Positions 36,894 to 45,476 of a DNA stretch of 64,000 nucleotides are shown piece after piece. Positions within the stretch are counted from its first letter, which is position 1. The number at the start of each line of letters is the position of its first letter. The DNA is from Leucobacter muris (lineage in GTDB: Bacteria > Actinomycetota > Actinomycetes > Actinomycetales > Microbacteriaceae), in assembly GCF_004028235.1 (NCBI RefSeq), contig NZ_CP035037.1, forward strand, positions 2,914,001 to 2,978,000. Direction: 5' to 3'. The notes beneath the pieces are model-generated. The model was given only the letters and a program-made list of their open reading frames with translations. It made no database searches and had not been told where the DNA came from. Position numbers and translations under genes: made by a program.

Positions 36894-37072
36894 CCTTCTC
36901 TCCCACCTTCTCCCTTCTCCCTTCTCTCGTTCCCTCCCCTCCTCTCCCTTTCTCCTTTCCTCCTTCCCTCCCCCCTCCTCCCGTCCTTTCCTCCCCTTCC
37001 CCTCCTCCCATCCCTTCCTCCTCTTCCCTTCCTCCCATCCCTTCCCCTCCTCCCCTTCCCCCTCCTCCCCCA
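36894..37072. repeat. ~180-bp polypyrimidine (C/T) low-complexity tract
   Basis: Nearly all bases on the plus strand are C or T with only about half a dozen purines. Short reiterations such as CCTCCCATCCCTTCC are visible. The complementary strand is a G/A tract with many GGG runs, able in principle to form triplex or G-quadruplex structures. No gene is seen in it; frames read through it give only low-complexity peptides. Confidence 0.9.
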
Positions 37073-37080
37073 GCGAGAGG
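37073..37080. repeat. Left target-site duplication of the IS256-family element
   Basis: GCGAGAGG, identical to 38466-38473 on the other side of the element. Confidence 0.9.
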
Positions 37081-38465
37081 GGGACTGTCTGAATAATGGT
37101 GTGTGAGGGTCCGGCCTGATCCGAAAGGAGATGGCCGTGGCTGACACGACCACTGTCGTTGTTGACGACGAGATGATTGATCCCGTGACCGGGGAGATCA
37201 TCGATCAGAAAGAACTCGCAGAACGCTTGCTCGCGCAGGCGAAGGAGCAGGGCGTGAGCCTGACGGGGCCGGGCGGCCTGCTCAGCCAGCTCACGAAGAA
37301 CGTCCTCGAGACCGCGCTGAATGCCGAGTTGACCGAGCACCTCGGCCACGAGCACGGCGGGACCCCAATCGGCGAGAACATGCGTAACGGGACGCGGGTC
37401 AAGACGGTGCTGACAGAGATCGGCCCCGTCGAGATCGAAGTCCCGCGAGATCGAGACGGGTCGTTCGAGCCGGTGATCGTCCCCAAGCGGAAACGCCGAC
37501 TGGACGGCATCGATCAGATCGTTCTGTCCCTTTCCGCTCGGGGGTTGACGACCGGTGAGATCGCTGCGCATTTCGACGAGGTCTATGGGGCGAAGGTCTC
37601 CAAGGACACGATCAGCCGGATCACCGAGAAGGTCGCCGGGGAACTCGCCGAATGGTCGAGCAGGCCGTTGGATGCGCTCTACCCGGTGATCTTCGTCGAC
37701 GCGATCGTGGTGAAGGTCCGTGACGGGCAGGTGAGGAACACCCCGTTCTATGTCGTGATGGGCGTCACCGTGAACGGGGAACGCGACATCCTCGGCATCT
37801 GGGCCGGTGACGGTCAGGAGGGTGCGAGGTTCTGGCTGCAGGTGTTCACCGAGCTGAAGAACCGGGGTGTCGAGGACGTGCTCATCGCGGTCTGCGACGG
37901 GCTGAAGGGTCTCCCGGAGGCGATCAACACCACTTGGGAGCAAACGGTCGTCCAGCAGTGCATCGTCCATCTGATCCGCAACAGCTTCCGCTACGCCGGG
38001 CGGCAACACCGCGACGCGATCGTCCGTTCCCTCAAACCCGTCTACACGGCCCCGTCGGAGCAGGCGGCGAAGGATCGGTTCGAGGAGTTCGCCGCCGAGT
38101 GGGGCGGACGGTATCCGGCGATCGTGCAGCTCTGGAAGAACAGCTGGGCGGAGTTCGTGCCGTTCCTCGAGTATGACGTCGAGATCCGGCGGGTGATCTG
38201 CACGACCAACGCGATCGAGTCAATCAACGCTCGCTATCGGCGCGCCGTGAGAGCTCGGGGGCACTTTCCCAACGAGGCCGCCGCGCTGAAATGTCTCTAC
38301 CTCGTGACGCGGTCGCTTGACCCGACTGGCGGCGGAAGGGCACGCTGGGTGATGAGGTGGAAGCCCGCGCTGAACGCGTTCGCGATCACCTTCGCCGGAC
38401 GGTTCGAGAAAACCACTCACGAATGAAAACCGCCGGATCCCACACACCGTTTATCGGACAGACCC
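37081..38465 (+). mobile_element. Intact IS256-family insertion sequence (1385 bp)
   Basis: Bounded by imperfect ~34-bp terminal inverted repeats. The left end begins GGGACTGTCTGAATAA and the right end, inverted, GGGTCTGTCCGATAAA; both then share GGTGTGTG and TCCGGC. Flanked by perfect 8-bp duplications GCGAGAGG. It encodes one full-length transposase. The intact ends and duplications suggest a recent insertion. It landed exactly at the edge of a 62-bp intergenic repeat (copy B). Confidence 0.95.
37137..38426 (+). CDS. IS256-family (mutator-type) transposase
   Basis: DDE transposase, 429 aa. Catalytic residues are seen in VIFVDAIVVKVRDGQ (first D), VLIAVCDGLKGLPEAI (second D) and TNAIESINARYRRAVR (E). 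ATG 37131 touches the AAAGGAG sequence with no spacing, so GTG 37137 (MADTTTV) six bases downstream is the better start. The frame is intact to the stop 39 bp before the right end. Codon use looks slightly less GC-biased than its neighbours. Confidence 0.95.
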   Translation: MADTTTVVVDDEMIDPVTGEIIDQKELAERLLAQAKEQGVSLTGPGGLLSQLTKNVLETALNAELTEHLGHEHGGTPIGENMRNGTRVKTVLTEIGPVEIEVPRDRDGSFEPVIVPKRKRRLDGIDQIVLSLSARGLTTGEIAAHFDEVYGAKVSKDTISRITEKVAGELAEWSSRPLDALYPVIFVDAIVVKVRDGQVRNTPFYVVMGVTVNGERDILGIWAGDGQEGARFWLQVFTELKNRGVEDVLIAVCDGLKGLPEAINTTWEQTVVQQCIVHLIRNSFRYAGRQHRDAIVRSLKPVYTAPSEQAAKDRFEEFAAEWGGRYPAIVQLWKNSWAEFVPFLEYDVEIRRVICTTNAIESINARYRRAVRARGHFPNEAAALKCLYLVTRSLDPTGGGRARWVMRWKPALNAFAITFAGRFEKTTHE

Positions 38466-38526
38466 GCGAGAGGCGGGTTTTGCATCTTCTGCGCGACCAT
38501 CACGTGCGTTTTCCGCCTTTCGGCGG
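38466..38526. repeat. Interspersed palindromic repeat, copy B (IS256 insertion site)
   Basis: Starts CGAGAGGCGG and ends CCGCCTTTCGGCGG. The reverse complement carries AAACGCACGTGAT, as in copy D. The right target duplication GCGAGAGG (38466-38473) is its outer edge. Confidence 0.85.
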
Positions 38527-38655
38527 TGCCCTCTTGATCCCAGTCCGGTCGCCGCACTCCGCTCACAGCGGACGGACCTGCGCTAAACTCTCGCGATCTC
38601 CGGCATGGTCTGTGGACAAGCCCCTCGGGTGACGTCCCGCAGGCGATGATGAGGC

Positions 38656-39683
38656 ATGGCTTCGATCTCCGAGCAGGCGCACCGCGCTCTCCCGGGCCGC
38701 GCGTTCCTGGTGCGGGAGGCGTTGCACCAGGGCTACGGCCGCGGCGCCCTCGCCCACCCGCGCTGGCACCGCCCCTTCAGCGGAGTGCGCACGGGCGCCC
38801 CGCCCGCGAGCACGCTCTCCGGGCGCGCGCTCGACTACGTGCCGCGGCTCCGGCCGGGCGACCGGTTCAGCCACGCAACGGCGCTCGCCCTGCTGGGCTG
38901 TCCGATCCGGGGGCCCCGGGCGCGCCCGTCGACGTCTCATCACCGGCGGCCCGCGGCCGGGTCGCCTGCGACGGCGTCGTGGGGCACCGGCACACGGCTG
39001 AGGCGCCGCAGTACCCGTGCGTCGTTCCCGAGCAGGAAGAGTGGATCCCGGTCGTCTCGCCGCTGCACGCGGTGCTGCAGGCGGCGTCGACCCTGCCGGT
39101 CCGCGAACTCGTCGTGGCCCTCGATCATCTGCTGCGGCGCGATCCGCAGCGCTACGATCCGCAGCTCCGCGTGCTTCCGAAGCAACTGCGCCGGGCTGCG
39201 GAGACCGCCGCCGGGCGCGGGGTCGTCCGCTTCCGAGCCGCGGCGGCACTCGCTCGTGTCGGGGCCGACTCGCGCATGGAGACACTGATGCGGCTGGCTG
39301 GGGCGCGGGCCGGAATGCCGGAGCTCGACCTGCAGTTCGAGGTGCGCGACCGGGCCGGAGTCTGGATCGGGCGATTCGACGGCGCCGATCGCGCCAGCCG
39401 CAGCCTCTTCGAGTTCGACGGCGAGCAGCACCTGCTGACGCTCGGCCAGCGGAAGCGCGATGCGCGCAAGCATCAGGGCGCCCGCGACGCCGGCTGGAGG
39501 ATCCTGGTGTTCTATCGCGAGGAGCTGACCGGCGATCTGCTCCCGGCCGGCCGCTCCATGCTCGAGTTCAGCGGGCGCCTCGCTCGTCGCGTTCCGGCCG
39601 GGCTCGCCCGACTGCTCGACGAAACTGCTGCGGGTGCGTCGGAGTCGGCGATCCCGATTCGCCGGCGCCTCGATCGGGGCTAA
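38656..39683 (+). pseudogene. DUF559-like (PD-(D/E)XK endonuclease-fold) protein, frameshifted
   Basis: The N-terminal part (MASISEQAHRALPGRAFLVR, PFSGVRTGAPPAS, PGDRFSHATALALLG) is in one frame from ATG 38656. From about 38910-38925 the family sequence continues in another frame (APVDVSSPAARGRV, GVVGHRH) to the stop at 39683. The switch lies in GGGGGCCCCGGGCG, where one missing base would explain it. The C-terminus has the DUF559-type core: LFEFDGEQH, RDARKHQGARDAGWRILVFY. Families of this kind are common in Micrococcales with unknown role, sometimes compared with AbiEi or Vsr-type proteins. True mutation or homopolymer sequencing error cannot be separated here. Confidence 0.75.
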
Positions 39684-39761
39684 CTGGCCGCCCCGGGCCC
39701 GGCCACGGCCGCCCGCTCCGCGCGACCCTCCCAGCTCCCCGCGCCCGTCCCCGCACCAACC

Positions 39762-39825
39762 CCGTCGAAAGGCGGATATCGCACGGGATTCGGCGGCGGG
39801 AGCTGCAGAACTCGCCTCTCGGCGG
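39762..39825. repeat. Interspersed palindromic repeat, copy C
   Basis: Begins CCGTCGAAAGGCGGATATCG and ends CTCGCCTCTCGGCGGG. Its left half equals copy A and its right end equals copy D. It lies in the 289-bp gap between the DUF559-like pseudogene and resB, which otherwise holds only the resB terminator and G-rich sequence. Confidence 0.85.
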
Positions 39826-39905
39826 GGTTCCCCGGTCTATTCCGGGCGGAAAGGGGGTGGGACGGGCGGGGAGGAGTGGGGGGAGGGTGTGGGAGCGGGC
39901 GACGC

Positions 39906-39957
39906 GGAACGAAAGGGCCCTCAGGGCCGGCCCGCCCGGCGGGCCCCTTCCGCGCGT
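39906..39957 (-). terminator. Probable terminator of the resB operon
   Basis: The inner stem GGCCCGCC/GGCGGGCC and outer pairing AAGGGG-CCC with GGGCCCTTT fold just beyond the resB stop on the minus strand, followed by TTTCGTT. Confidence 0.5.
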
Positions 39958-39972
39958 CAGCCCGCGCAGCCC

Positions 39973-41637
39973 CTACAGCAGCTCGCGGTGGCGATCCCGC
40001 AGCTCTTCGACCGCGCGCTCCAGGGCGGGGTCGTCGCCGCGGGCGAGCCCCGCGTACTGCAGCACGACGCCGTCCTCGGTCGGCACGGCCTTCACCCACA
40101 TGCGGCGGCGCGGCACGAACAGCGACCACAGCAGCCCGCCGAGCGCGAGCAGCGCGAAGATCAGCACCCACTCCTGGGCGGGGTTCTGCATCACGTCGAA
40201 CGACGCGTAGCGCGGCACCGAGTCGAGGGTGATCGTGCCGAGGCCGTTCGGCAGGTCGACCGTCTCGCCCGGTTTGAGCTCGAGCGAGTCGCTGTCGACA
40301 GCGCGACCGGTCAGCTGCTCCATGTTCTCGGTGTCGAGCACGTAGACCGACTGCGGGATGCCGCTGTCGATGCCGAGGTCTCCGGTGAACACGTCAAGGG
40401 TGAGCACCGGGTTCTCGAGGTCGGGGTAGTTCGAGGTGTAGGCTCCCGTGTCGAGTTCGGTCTGGGTGGGGTAGAAGAAGCCGCGCAGCCCGAGCTGGGT
40501 GTTCTCGCCGGCCTCATCGACGATGCCGTGCGGCACCTTCACCACGCCGAGCGAGGTCATGTTCAGGTTGTCCTGCGGGATGAACGGCATCGCCTCGCTG
40601 TACACGACGGTGCCCTCGGCGTTGCGGATCGTGATCTGCGGCGCGTAGCCGTTGGCGATGAGGTAGATCGGCGAGCCGTGCACGCGCAGCGGGTGGTTGA
40701 CGCGGATCGTGTGGTCGCTCTCGGCCCCGGCCCCGTCGCTGAGGGTCACGTTCGCCACGTAGTCCTTGACGAGGCCGATGGCGTCGATGTTGCCGTCGTC
40801 GGGGGTGTTGTACGAGACGTCGAGCGAGTCGAGGCGCAGGCTGAAGGGTTCGAGGGTCGAGCTGTCGAAGGAGCGCCCCGAGGTGGCGGTGTCGTAGTCG
40901 ATCAGCTGGTTGATGAGGGTCTCGCCCTCGACGATCACCTTCTGCCCGTTGAACGTGAAGACGCCGCCGATGCCGACGCTGATGAGCACGCCCAGCAGCG
41001 ACACGTGGAACAGCAGGTTGCCGGTCTCGCGCAGGTAGCCGCGCTCGGCCGAGACCGAGATCTCCTCGGCGCCGCGGCGCGATGCGCGCTGCACCTGCGC
41101 TCGGTAGCGCAGCTTCTGCAGCACGCCGGCCGCCTCGGTGACGGCGCGTTCGGCGAAGGCCGCGCGATCCGCCTCGCTCGCGTCGGGGTTGGAGACCCGG
41201 ATCTCGGTGTAGCCGGCCATGCGCTGCAGGCGGGCGGGCGTCTTCGGCGGCTGCCCGCGCCAGGCCTTCCAGTGGTGCACGATGCGCGGCAGCACGCAGC
41301 CGATGAGCGAGATGAACAGCAGCAGGTAGATCGCCGAGAACCACACCGAGCCGTAGACGTCGAACGCCTGGATCGGGAAGGCGTCGAGGATGGGGAACAG
41401 CTCGGGGTGATCCTGCTCGTACTGGATCACGCCGTTGGGGTCGGCGCTGCGCTGCGGCACGAGGGACCCCGGGATCGCCGCGACGGCGAGCAGCAGCAGC
41501 AGGATCAGGGCGACGCGCATGCTCGTGAGCTGGCGCCAGAACCAGCGCAGCCAGCCGGTGAAGCCGAGCTCGGGCGACTCCGCCCGCAGCGAGCCGCCGG
41601 AGCCGGTTCCGTCATCGTAATCAGAGGGGCGTGACAT
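39973..41637 (-). CDS. resB: Cytochrome c biogenesis protein ResB
   Basis: Heme-handling component of System II cytochrome c maturation. N-terminal LGFTGWLRWFWRQLTSMRVA, LILLLLLAVAAIPGSLVPQR and IYLLLFISLIGCVLPRIVHH are the ResB membrane core with a conserved His. A large extracytoplasmic domain follows, and a last helix (QEWVLIFALLALGGLLWSL) lies near the C-terminus. 554 aa. ATG 41637 overlaps the ccdA end by 17 bp. A ResC/CcsA gene is not in the window and is expected upstream or elsewhere. Confidence 0.92.
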   Translation of the reverse strand: MSRPSDYDDGTGSGGSLRAESPELGFTGWLRWFWRQLTSMRVALILLLLLAVAAIPGSLVPQRSADPNGVIQYEQDHPELFPILDAFPIQAFDVYGSVWFSAIYLLLFISLIGCVLPRIVHHWKAWRGQPPKTPARLQRMAGYTEIRVSNPDASEADRAAFAERAVTEAAGVLQKLRYRAQVQRASRRGAEEISVSAERGYLRETGNLLFHVSLLGVLISVGIGGVFTFNGQKVIVEGETLINQLIDYDTATSGRSFDSSTLEPFSLRLDSLDVSYNTPDDGNIDAIGLVKDYVANVTLSDGAGAESDHTIRVNHPLRVHGSPIYLIANGYAPQITIRNAEGTVVYSEAMPFIPQDNLNMTSLGVVKVPHGIVDEAGENTQLGLRGFFYPTQTELDTGAYTSNYPDLENPVLTLDVFTGDLGIDSGIPQSVYVLDTENMEQLTGRAVDSDSLELKPGETVDLPNGLGTITLDSVPRYASFDVMQNPAQEWVLIFALLALGGLLWSLFVPRRRMWVKAVPTEDGVVLQYAGLARGDDPALERAVEELRDRHRELL

Positions 41638-42364
41638 ATCCGCCGATCACCGCCTGCAGTGCGTACATCATCCGGCTCCAGAGTCCGGTCACCATGAGGA
41701 GACCGATGAGGATCAGCAGCGCGCCGCCGATCAGGTTCACGGCACGGATGTGCCGTTTGAAGAAGGTCATGGTCTGCGCCATCCACCCGAAGCCGAATGC
41801 GGCGAGGATGAACGGCAGGCCGAGGCCGAGGCAGTAGGCGAGGGCGAGGATCACGGATCTGCCGACCGAGCCCTGCTGCAGGCTCAGCCCCATGATCACC
41901 GTGAGCGTGGGCCCCATGCAGGGGGTCCAGCCGATGGCGAACACGGCGCCGAGCAGCGGGGCGCCCACGATCCCGAACTTCGGCTTGACGCGCAGTTTCT
42001 TCGTGGTCTGCATCGCCCCGAACAGGCCGATGAACACGAGCCCCATCACGATCACGAAGACGCCCATGAGGCGCGTGATGAGCTGCTCCCACTCGAGCAG
42101 CCACACGCCCACGGTGCCCGCAGCGGCGAGGAACGCGACGAGCACGGCCGTGAAACCGGCGACGAAGAGCAGCGATCCGAGCACCATGCGGGCCCGGGCC
42201 GGCTTCTCGCCGGGCGCCGATCCCGCCGTGGAGCCGACGTAGGCGAGGTAGCCCGGCACGAGCGGCAGCACGCACGGCGACAGGAACGAGAGCAGGCCCG
42301 CCGCCACCGCGATCAGCGACGCGACGAGCAGCTGCCCGTCGGCCACGAGGTGCTGCAGATCCAC
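41621..42364 (-). CDS. ccdA: Thiol-disulfide transporter CcdA
   Basis: Carries reducing equivalents across the membrane to ResA. Six or seven helices, with the two redox cysteines in LLSFLSPCVLPLVPGYLAYV and FAIGWTPCMGPTLTVIMGL. 247 aa. GTG 42364 (VDLQHLV) lies 2 nt after the resA stop. Confidence 0.94.
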   Translation of the reverse strand: MDLQHLVADGQLLVASLIAVAAGLLSFLSPCVLPLVPGYLAYVGSTAGSAPGEKPARARMVLGSLLFVAGFTAVLVAFLAAAGTVGVWLLEWEQLITRLMGVFVIVMGLVFIGLFGAMQTTKKLRVKPKFGIVGAPLLGAVFAIGWTPCMGPTLTVIMGLSLQQGSVGRSVILALAYCLGLGLPFILAAFGFGWMAQTMTFFKRHIRAVNLIGGALLILIGLLMVTGLWSRMMYALQAVIGGYVTPL

Positions 42365-42366
42365 CG

Positions 42367-43053
42367 CTACTGCTCGCCGGGGTTCGCGCCGTCTGCCGAG
42401 TCGCCCGCGCCGCCGGCACCCTCGCTCTCGGCGCCGCCGGTCTCGGCGAGGGTCTCGGTGATGAGGGTGCGCAGCTGCGACTCTCCGGCGAGCTGTCCGA
42501 GCACGCGGTGCGCGACGCGCCCCTCGGCGTCGAGCACGAGCGTGGTGGGCACCGCGTTGAGCGGCACCTGGCCCGCGAATGCGCGCTGCACTTCGCGGCC
42601 GCCGGGGCTGTCCATGATCGAGGGGTACTCGATGCCGAACTGCTCGGAGAACTGGCGCGCCTGGGCGACCTGGTCGCGGGTGTTGACGCCCACGAACTGC
42701 ACGCCCCGTGGGCCGAACTCCTCGTAGGCCGCCACGAGGTCGGGGGCCTCGGCGCGGCAGGGCGCGCAGCCCGCATACCAGAAGTTGACGACGGTCACGC
42801 TGCCGAGGGTGTCGTCGGAGCCGAACGTGTCGCCGGTCTCGGTCTCGCCGGAGTACTCGACGGGCTGCGTGCGCTCGGAGGGGGCGAGACTCAGCGAGGA
42901 TCCGTCTCCGGAGACGTACCCCTTCTCGCTCGACTCCTCCCACTGCTGCGCGAGGTTCTCGCCGCCGCCGCTGCATCCGGCCAGCAGCAGCGCGCCCGCG
43001 AGCGGCGCCGCGAGCGCGGCGAGACGGGCACGGCTGCGGATGCGCGCGGTCAT
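42367..43053 (-). CDS. resA: TlpA/ResA-type thioredoxin-fold lipoprotein
   Basis: Extracytoplasmic thiol reductant for apocytochrome c. Lipoprotein signal with lipobox ALLLAGC and SGGG, thioredoxin fold with active site NFWYAGCAPCRAEAPDL (CAPC), and cis-Pro region VPTTLVLDAEGRV. 228 aa with an acidic, Gly-rich C-terminal tail. ATG 43053 overlaps the phosphatase stop (ATGA). Confidence 0.93.
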   Translation of the reverse strand: MTARIRSRARLAALAAPLAGALLLAGCSGGGENLAQQWEESSEKGYVSGDGSSLSLAPSERTQPVEYSGETETGDTFGSDDTLGSVTVVNFWYAGCAPCRAEAPDLVAAYEEFGPRGVQFVGVNTRDQVAQARQFSEQFGIEYPSIMDSPGGREVQRAFAGQVPLNAVPTTLVLDAEGRVAHRVLGQLAGESQLRTLITETLAETGGAESEGAGGAGDSADGANPGEQ

Positions 43054-43694
43054 ACGGCTCCCACGTCGACGGCCTCGTCGGTGAGGCCGGCCGCCGGGGT
43101 GCGGTACTCGACCTCGAACCAGCGCTCGCCGCGCTTCTCGAAGGTGGTGATGCTCGACAGGTCGCAGCGGCGCTTGGCGGGGTTGTGCGCGAGCGGCTTG
43201 CCCGCGACGTCGAGGTGCGTCACCCAGATGGGCGCCTGGTGCGAGACCATCACGATGTCGCCACCGCGGGTCGTCTCCCACGCGTCGTCCATCGCTTCGC
43301 GCATGCGGGAGGCGATCTGCCGGTAGGGCTCGCCCCAGCTGGGCCGCAGCGGGTTCGCGAAGCGGTACCAGTAGCGCGGGTTCTTGAAGACGGTGCCCTG
43401 CCCCGACTTCACCATGCCCTCGAAGGCGTTGGTGGGTTCGATGATGCGATCCTCGGTGGCGATCTCGAGGTTGAGCGCGCTCGCGATGGGACGCGCCGAC
43501 TGCTGCGCCCGTTCGAGGGGGGAGGCGAGCAGTCTCGCGACGAGTCGGTCGCTTCCGGCCAGTTCGAGGGCGGCCGCCTCGGCCATGCGGTGCCCGAGTT
43601 CGGACAGGCGGAAGCCCGGGATGCGGCCGTACAGCACTCGATCCGGGTTGTGCACCTCGCCGTGGCGCACCAGATGCAGCAGTTTGTCGCTCAC
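43050..43694 (-). CDS. Histidine phosphatase (phosphoglycerate-mutase-like) family protein
   Basis: RHG motif LVRHGEVHNPDRVLYGR at the N-terminus, R in SPLERAQQSARPI, and second catalytic His in VMVSHQAPIWVTH. 214 aa. It is the first gene of the resA-ccdA-resB cluster, an arrangement common in Actinobacteria; the substrate is unknown. Confidence 0.9.
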   Translation of the reverse strand: MSDKLLHLVRHGEVHNPDRVLYGRIPGFRLSELGHRMAEAAALELAGSDRLVARLLASPLERAQQSARPIASALNLEIATEDRIIEPTNAFEGMVKSGQGTVFKNPRYWYRFANPLRPSWGEPYRQIASRMREAMDDAWETTRGGDIVMVSHQAPIWVTHLDVAGKPLAHNPAKRRCDLSSITTFEKRGERWFEVEYRTPAAGLTDEAVDVGAV

Positions 43695-43818
43695 GGCTCC
43701 ATTCTACGATTGCCGTGTCTGGGAGTTCCCGGGCGGCTGACGCTGTGCGTCCCGGCCCCGAGCGGCTCCAGCCCTCGCGCCGGCGGTGGAGCGGCATCGG
43801 GCCCGGCGGGCGGCCCGG

Positions 43819-43830
43819 TAGACTGTGCGG
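43819..43830 (+). promoter_or_regulatory. Leaderless promoter of aspS
   Basis: TAGACT (43819-43824) ends 7 nt before GTG 43831 and there is no ribosome binding site. This favours GTG 43831 over GTG 43825 as start. Confidence 0.55.
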
Positions 43831-45174
43831 GTGACTGAGCGTGTATTGATCAAGGATCTGGCCGCCCGTGAAGACGGCCCCGTGCGTGTTTCCGGCTGGG
43901 TCGAGAAGGTGCGCGACCAGCGCTACGTGCAGTTCGTCGTGCTGCGCGACGAGAGCGGTGCGGTGCAGCTGGTGAACGGCGGCGTGCTGCGCGAGCCGGA
44001 TCCCGAGAACCCGCGATCCGACATCCTCGTGCCGCGCACCACCACCATCAGCGAGCTCACCCACGGCACGTTCGTGACCGTCGAGGGCGAACTGCAGCAC
44101 AACGAGCGCGTGAAGCTCGGCGGCGTCGAGATCCAGATCGAGCAGATCGAGGTCGTCTCGAAGGCGCTGCCCGACAACCCGATCGCCGCCGACAGCGGCA
44201 TCGACGTGCGCCTCGACTGGCGCTTCCTCGACCTGCGCCGCCCCGAGCAGAACCTGGTCTTCCGCGTGCAGACCACGTTCCTGCACGCGCTGCGCCAGGT
44301 GTGGATCGACCGCGGCTTCATCGAGATCCAGACGCCGAAGCTCATGGCGAGCGCCTCCGAGTCGCGCGCCGAGCTGTTCGAGGTCGAGTACTTCGAGGGC
44401 AAGGCGTTCCTCGCGCAGAGCCCGCAGTTCTTCAAGCAGATGGCGCAGGCCGCCGGCTTCGGCGCCATCTTCGAGGTGGGTCCCGCCTTCCGCGCCGATC
44501 CCTCGTTCACCTCGCGGCACGCGACCGAGTTCACCTCGGTCGACACCGAGCTGAGCTGGATCGACTCGCACGAGGACGTCATGGAGCTGCACGAGGAACT
44601 CGTCGTGGCCGGCCTCTCGGCCGTGAAGGAGAAGCACGGTGAGGAGATCCAGAAGCTCTTCGGCATCGAGCTCGAGGTGCCGTCGCGCCCGTTCCCGCGC
44701 ATCCCCCTCGCCGAGGCGAAGGAGATCGTGAAGGCCGAGGGCTACGAGATCCCCCGCGCCGACGCCGACATGGACCCCGAGGGCGAGCGCCGCATCGCCG
44801 CGCACGTCAAGCAGAAGTACGGGCACGACTTCGTGTTCCTCACCGACTACGCGTGGTCGATCCGCCCGTTCTACCACATGCGCCACGCCGATGACGCGTC
44901 GCTCACCAACAGCTACGACCTCATCTACCGCGGCACCGAGATCTCCACGGGCGCGCAGCGCGAGCACCGCATCGAGGTGCTCGAGGCTCAGGCCGTCGAG
45001 AAGGGCATGGACCCGAAGGAGCTCGACTTCTACCTCGATTTCTTCCGCTACGGGGTTCCGCCGCACGGCGGCTTCGGCATGGGCCTGGGCCGTGTGCTGA
45101 TGCTCATGCTGCAGCAGCCGTCGATCCGCGAGGTGACCTACCTCTTCCGCGGCCCGAACCGCCTGCTGCCGTAG
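43831..45174 (+). CDS. aspS: Aspartyl-tRNA synthetase, archaeal/eukaryotic type (aspartate--tRNA(Asp/Asn) ligase)
   Basis: Class II synthetase, 447 aa, lacking the GAD insertion domain of the ~590-aa bacterial AspRS. N-terminal OB fold (VRVSGWVEKVRDQRYVQFVV) binds the anticodon. Motif 2 region is FEVGPAFRADPSFTSRHATE and motif 3 is GGFGMGLGRVLMLML. Archaeal-type enzymes are often non-discriminating and charge tRNA-Asn with Asp for later amidation by GatCAB, but specificity cannot be read with certainty. Starts leaderless at GTG 43831 and ends before a strong terminator. Confidence 0.93.
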   Translation: MTERVLIKDLAAREDGPVRVSGWVEKVRDQRYVQFVVLRDESGAVQLVNGGVLREPDPENPRSDILVPRTTTISELTHGTFVTVEGELQHNERVKLGGVEIQIEQIEVVSKALPDNPIAADSGIDVRLDWRFLDLRRPEQNLVFRVQTTFLHALRQVWIDRGFIEIQTPKLMASASESRAELFEVEYFEGKAFLAQSPQFFKQMAQAAGFGAIFEVGPAFRADPSFTSRHATEFTSVDTELSWIDSHEDVMELHEELVVAGLSAVKEKHGEEIQKLFGIELEVPSRPFPRIPLAEAKEIVKAEGYEIPRADADMDPEGERRIAAHVKQKYGHDFVFLTDYAWSIRPFYHMRHADDASLTNSYDLIYRGTEISTGAQREHRIEVLEAQAVEKGMDPKELDFYLDFFRYGVPPHGGFGMGLGRVLMLMLQQPSIREVTYLFRGPNRLLP

Positions 45175-45198
45175 CGTCGGCCGCCCGGGCGCGCTCCG

Positions 45199-45234
45199 GT
45201 AGCCCCGCGTCTCCCTCGGGAGGCGCGGGGCTAC
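45199..45234 (+). terminator. Terminator of aspS
   Basis: The stem GTAGCCCCGCG-T-CTCC with its complement GGAG-G-CGCGGGGCTAC begins 25 nt after the aspS stop and is followed by TGCGTTT. Confidence 0.8.
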
Positions 45235-45299
45235 TGCGTTTCCCTGGGCGCTCTACTGAGAGCCGATGCCGCCCCCCGCTGAAGGCCGCAGAACCCACC

Positions 45300-45350
45300 T
45301 CTGAGAACTCAGAATATGCTTTTGACCGGGTATTTTTCTGCTGTTAGTGT
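45300..45350 (+). promoter_or_regulatory. Promoter of the SipW surface-protein operon, with palindrome
   Basis: TTGACC (45322-45327), 17-nt spacer, TAGTGT (45345-45350). The palindrome TCTGAG-AA-CTCAGA (45300-45313) lies directly upstream. Transcription from ~45357 leaves a ~120-nt leader before TTG 45477 in which I see no gene. Confidence 0.6.
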
Positions 45351-45476
45351 GTGCTCACCGCCGCCTCGCTGGGGCCCTCTCCAGCCGGTTGCGGAGCTAT
45401 CCGGAGCCCTCCGCGCGGCGCGTACCATCACTCGTGGCGCGCGGCGGGCTCCGCCGCTTCAGGGGAGGGGACGACG

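Noticed and set aside
36894..37072. Coding potential of the polypyrimidine tract
   Set aside because: All frames give low-complexity peptides with no start context; it is a simple-sequence tract.
42367..45066. A ~900-codon minus-strand frame reaching back over aspS
   Set aside because: The part beyond 43053 lies antisense to aspS and has shadow composition. ResA starts at 43053 with a lipoprotein signal.
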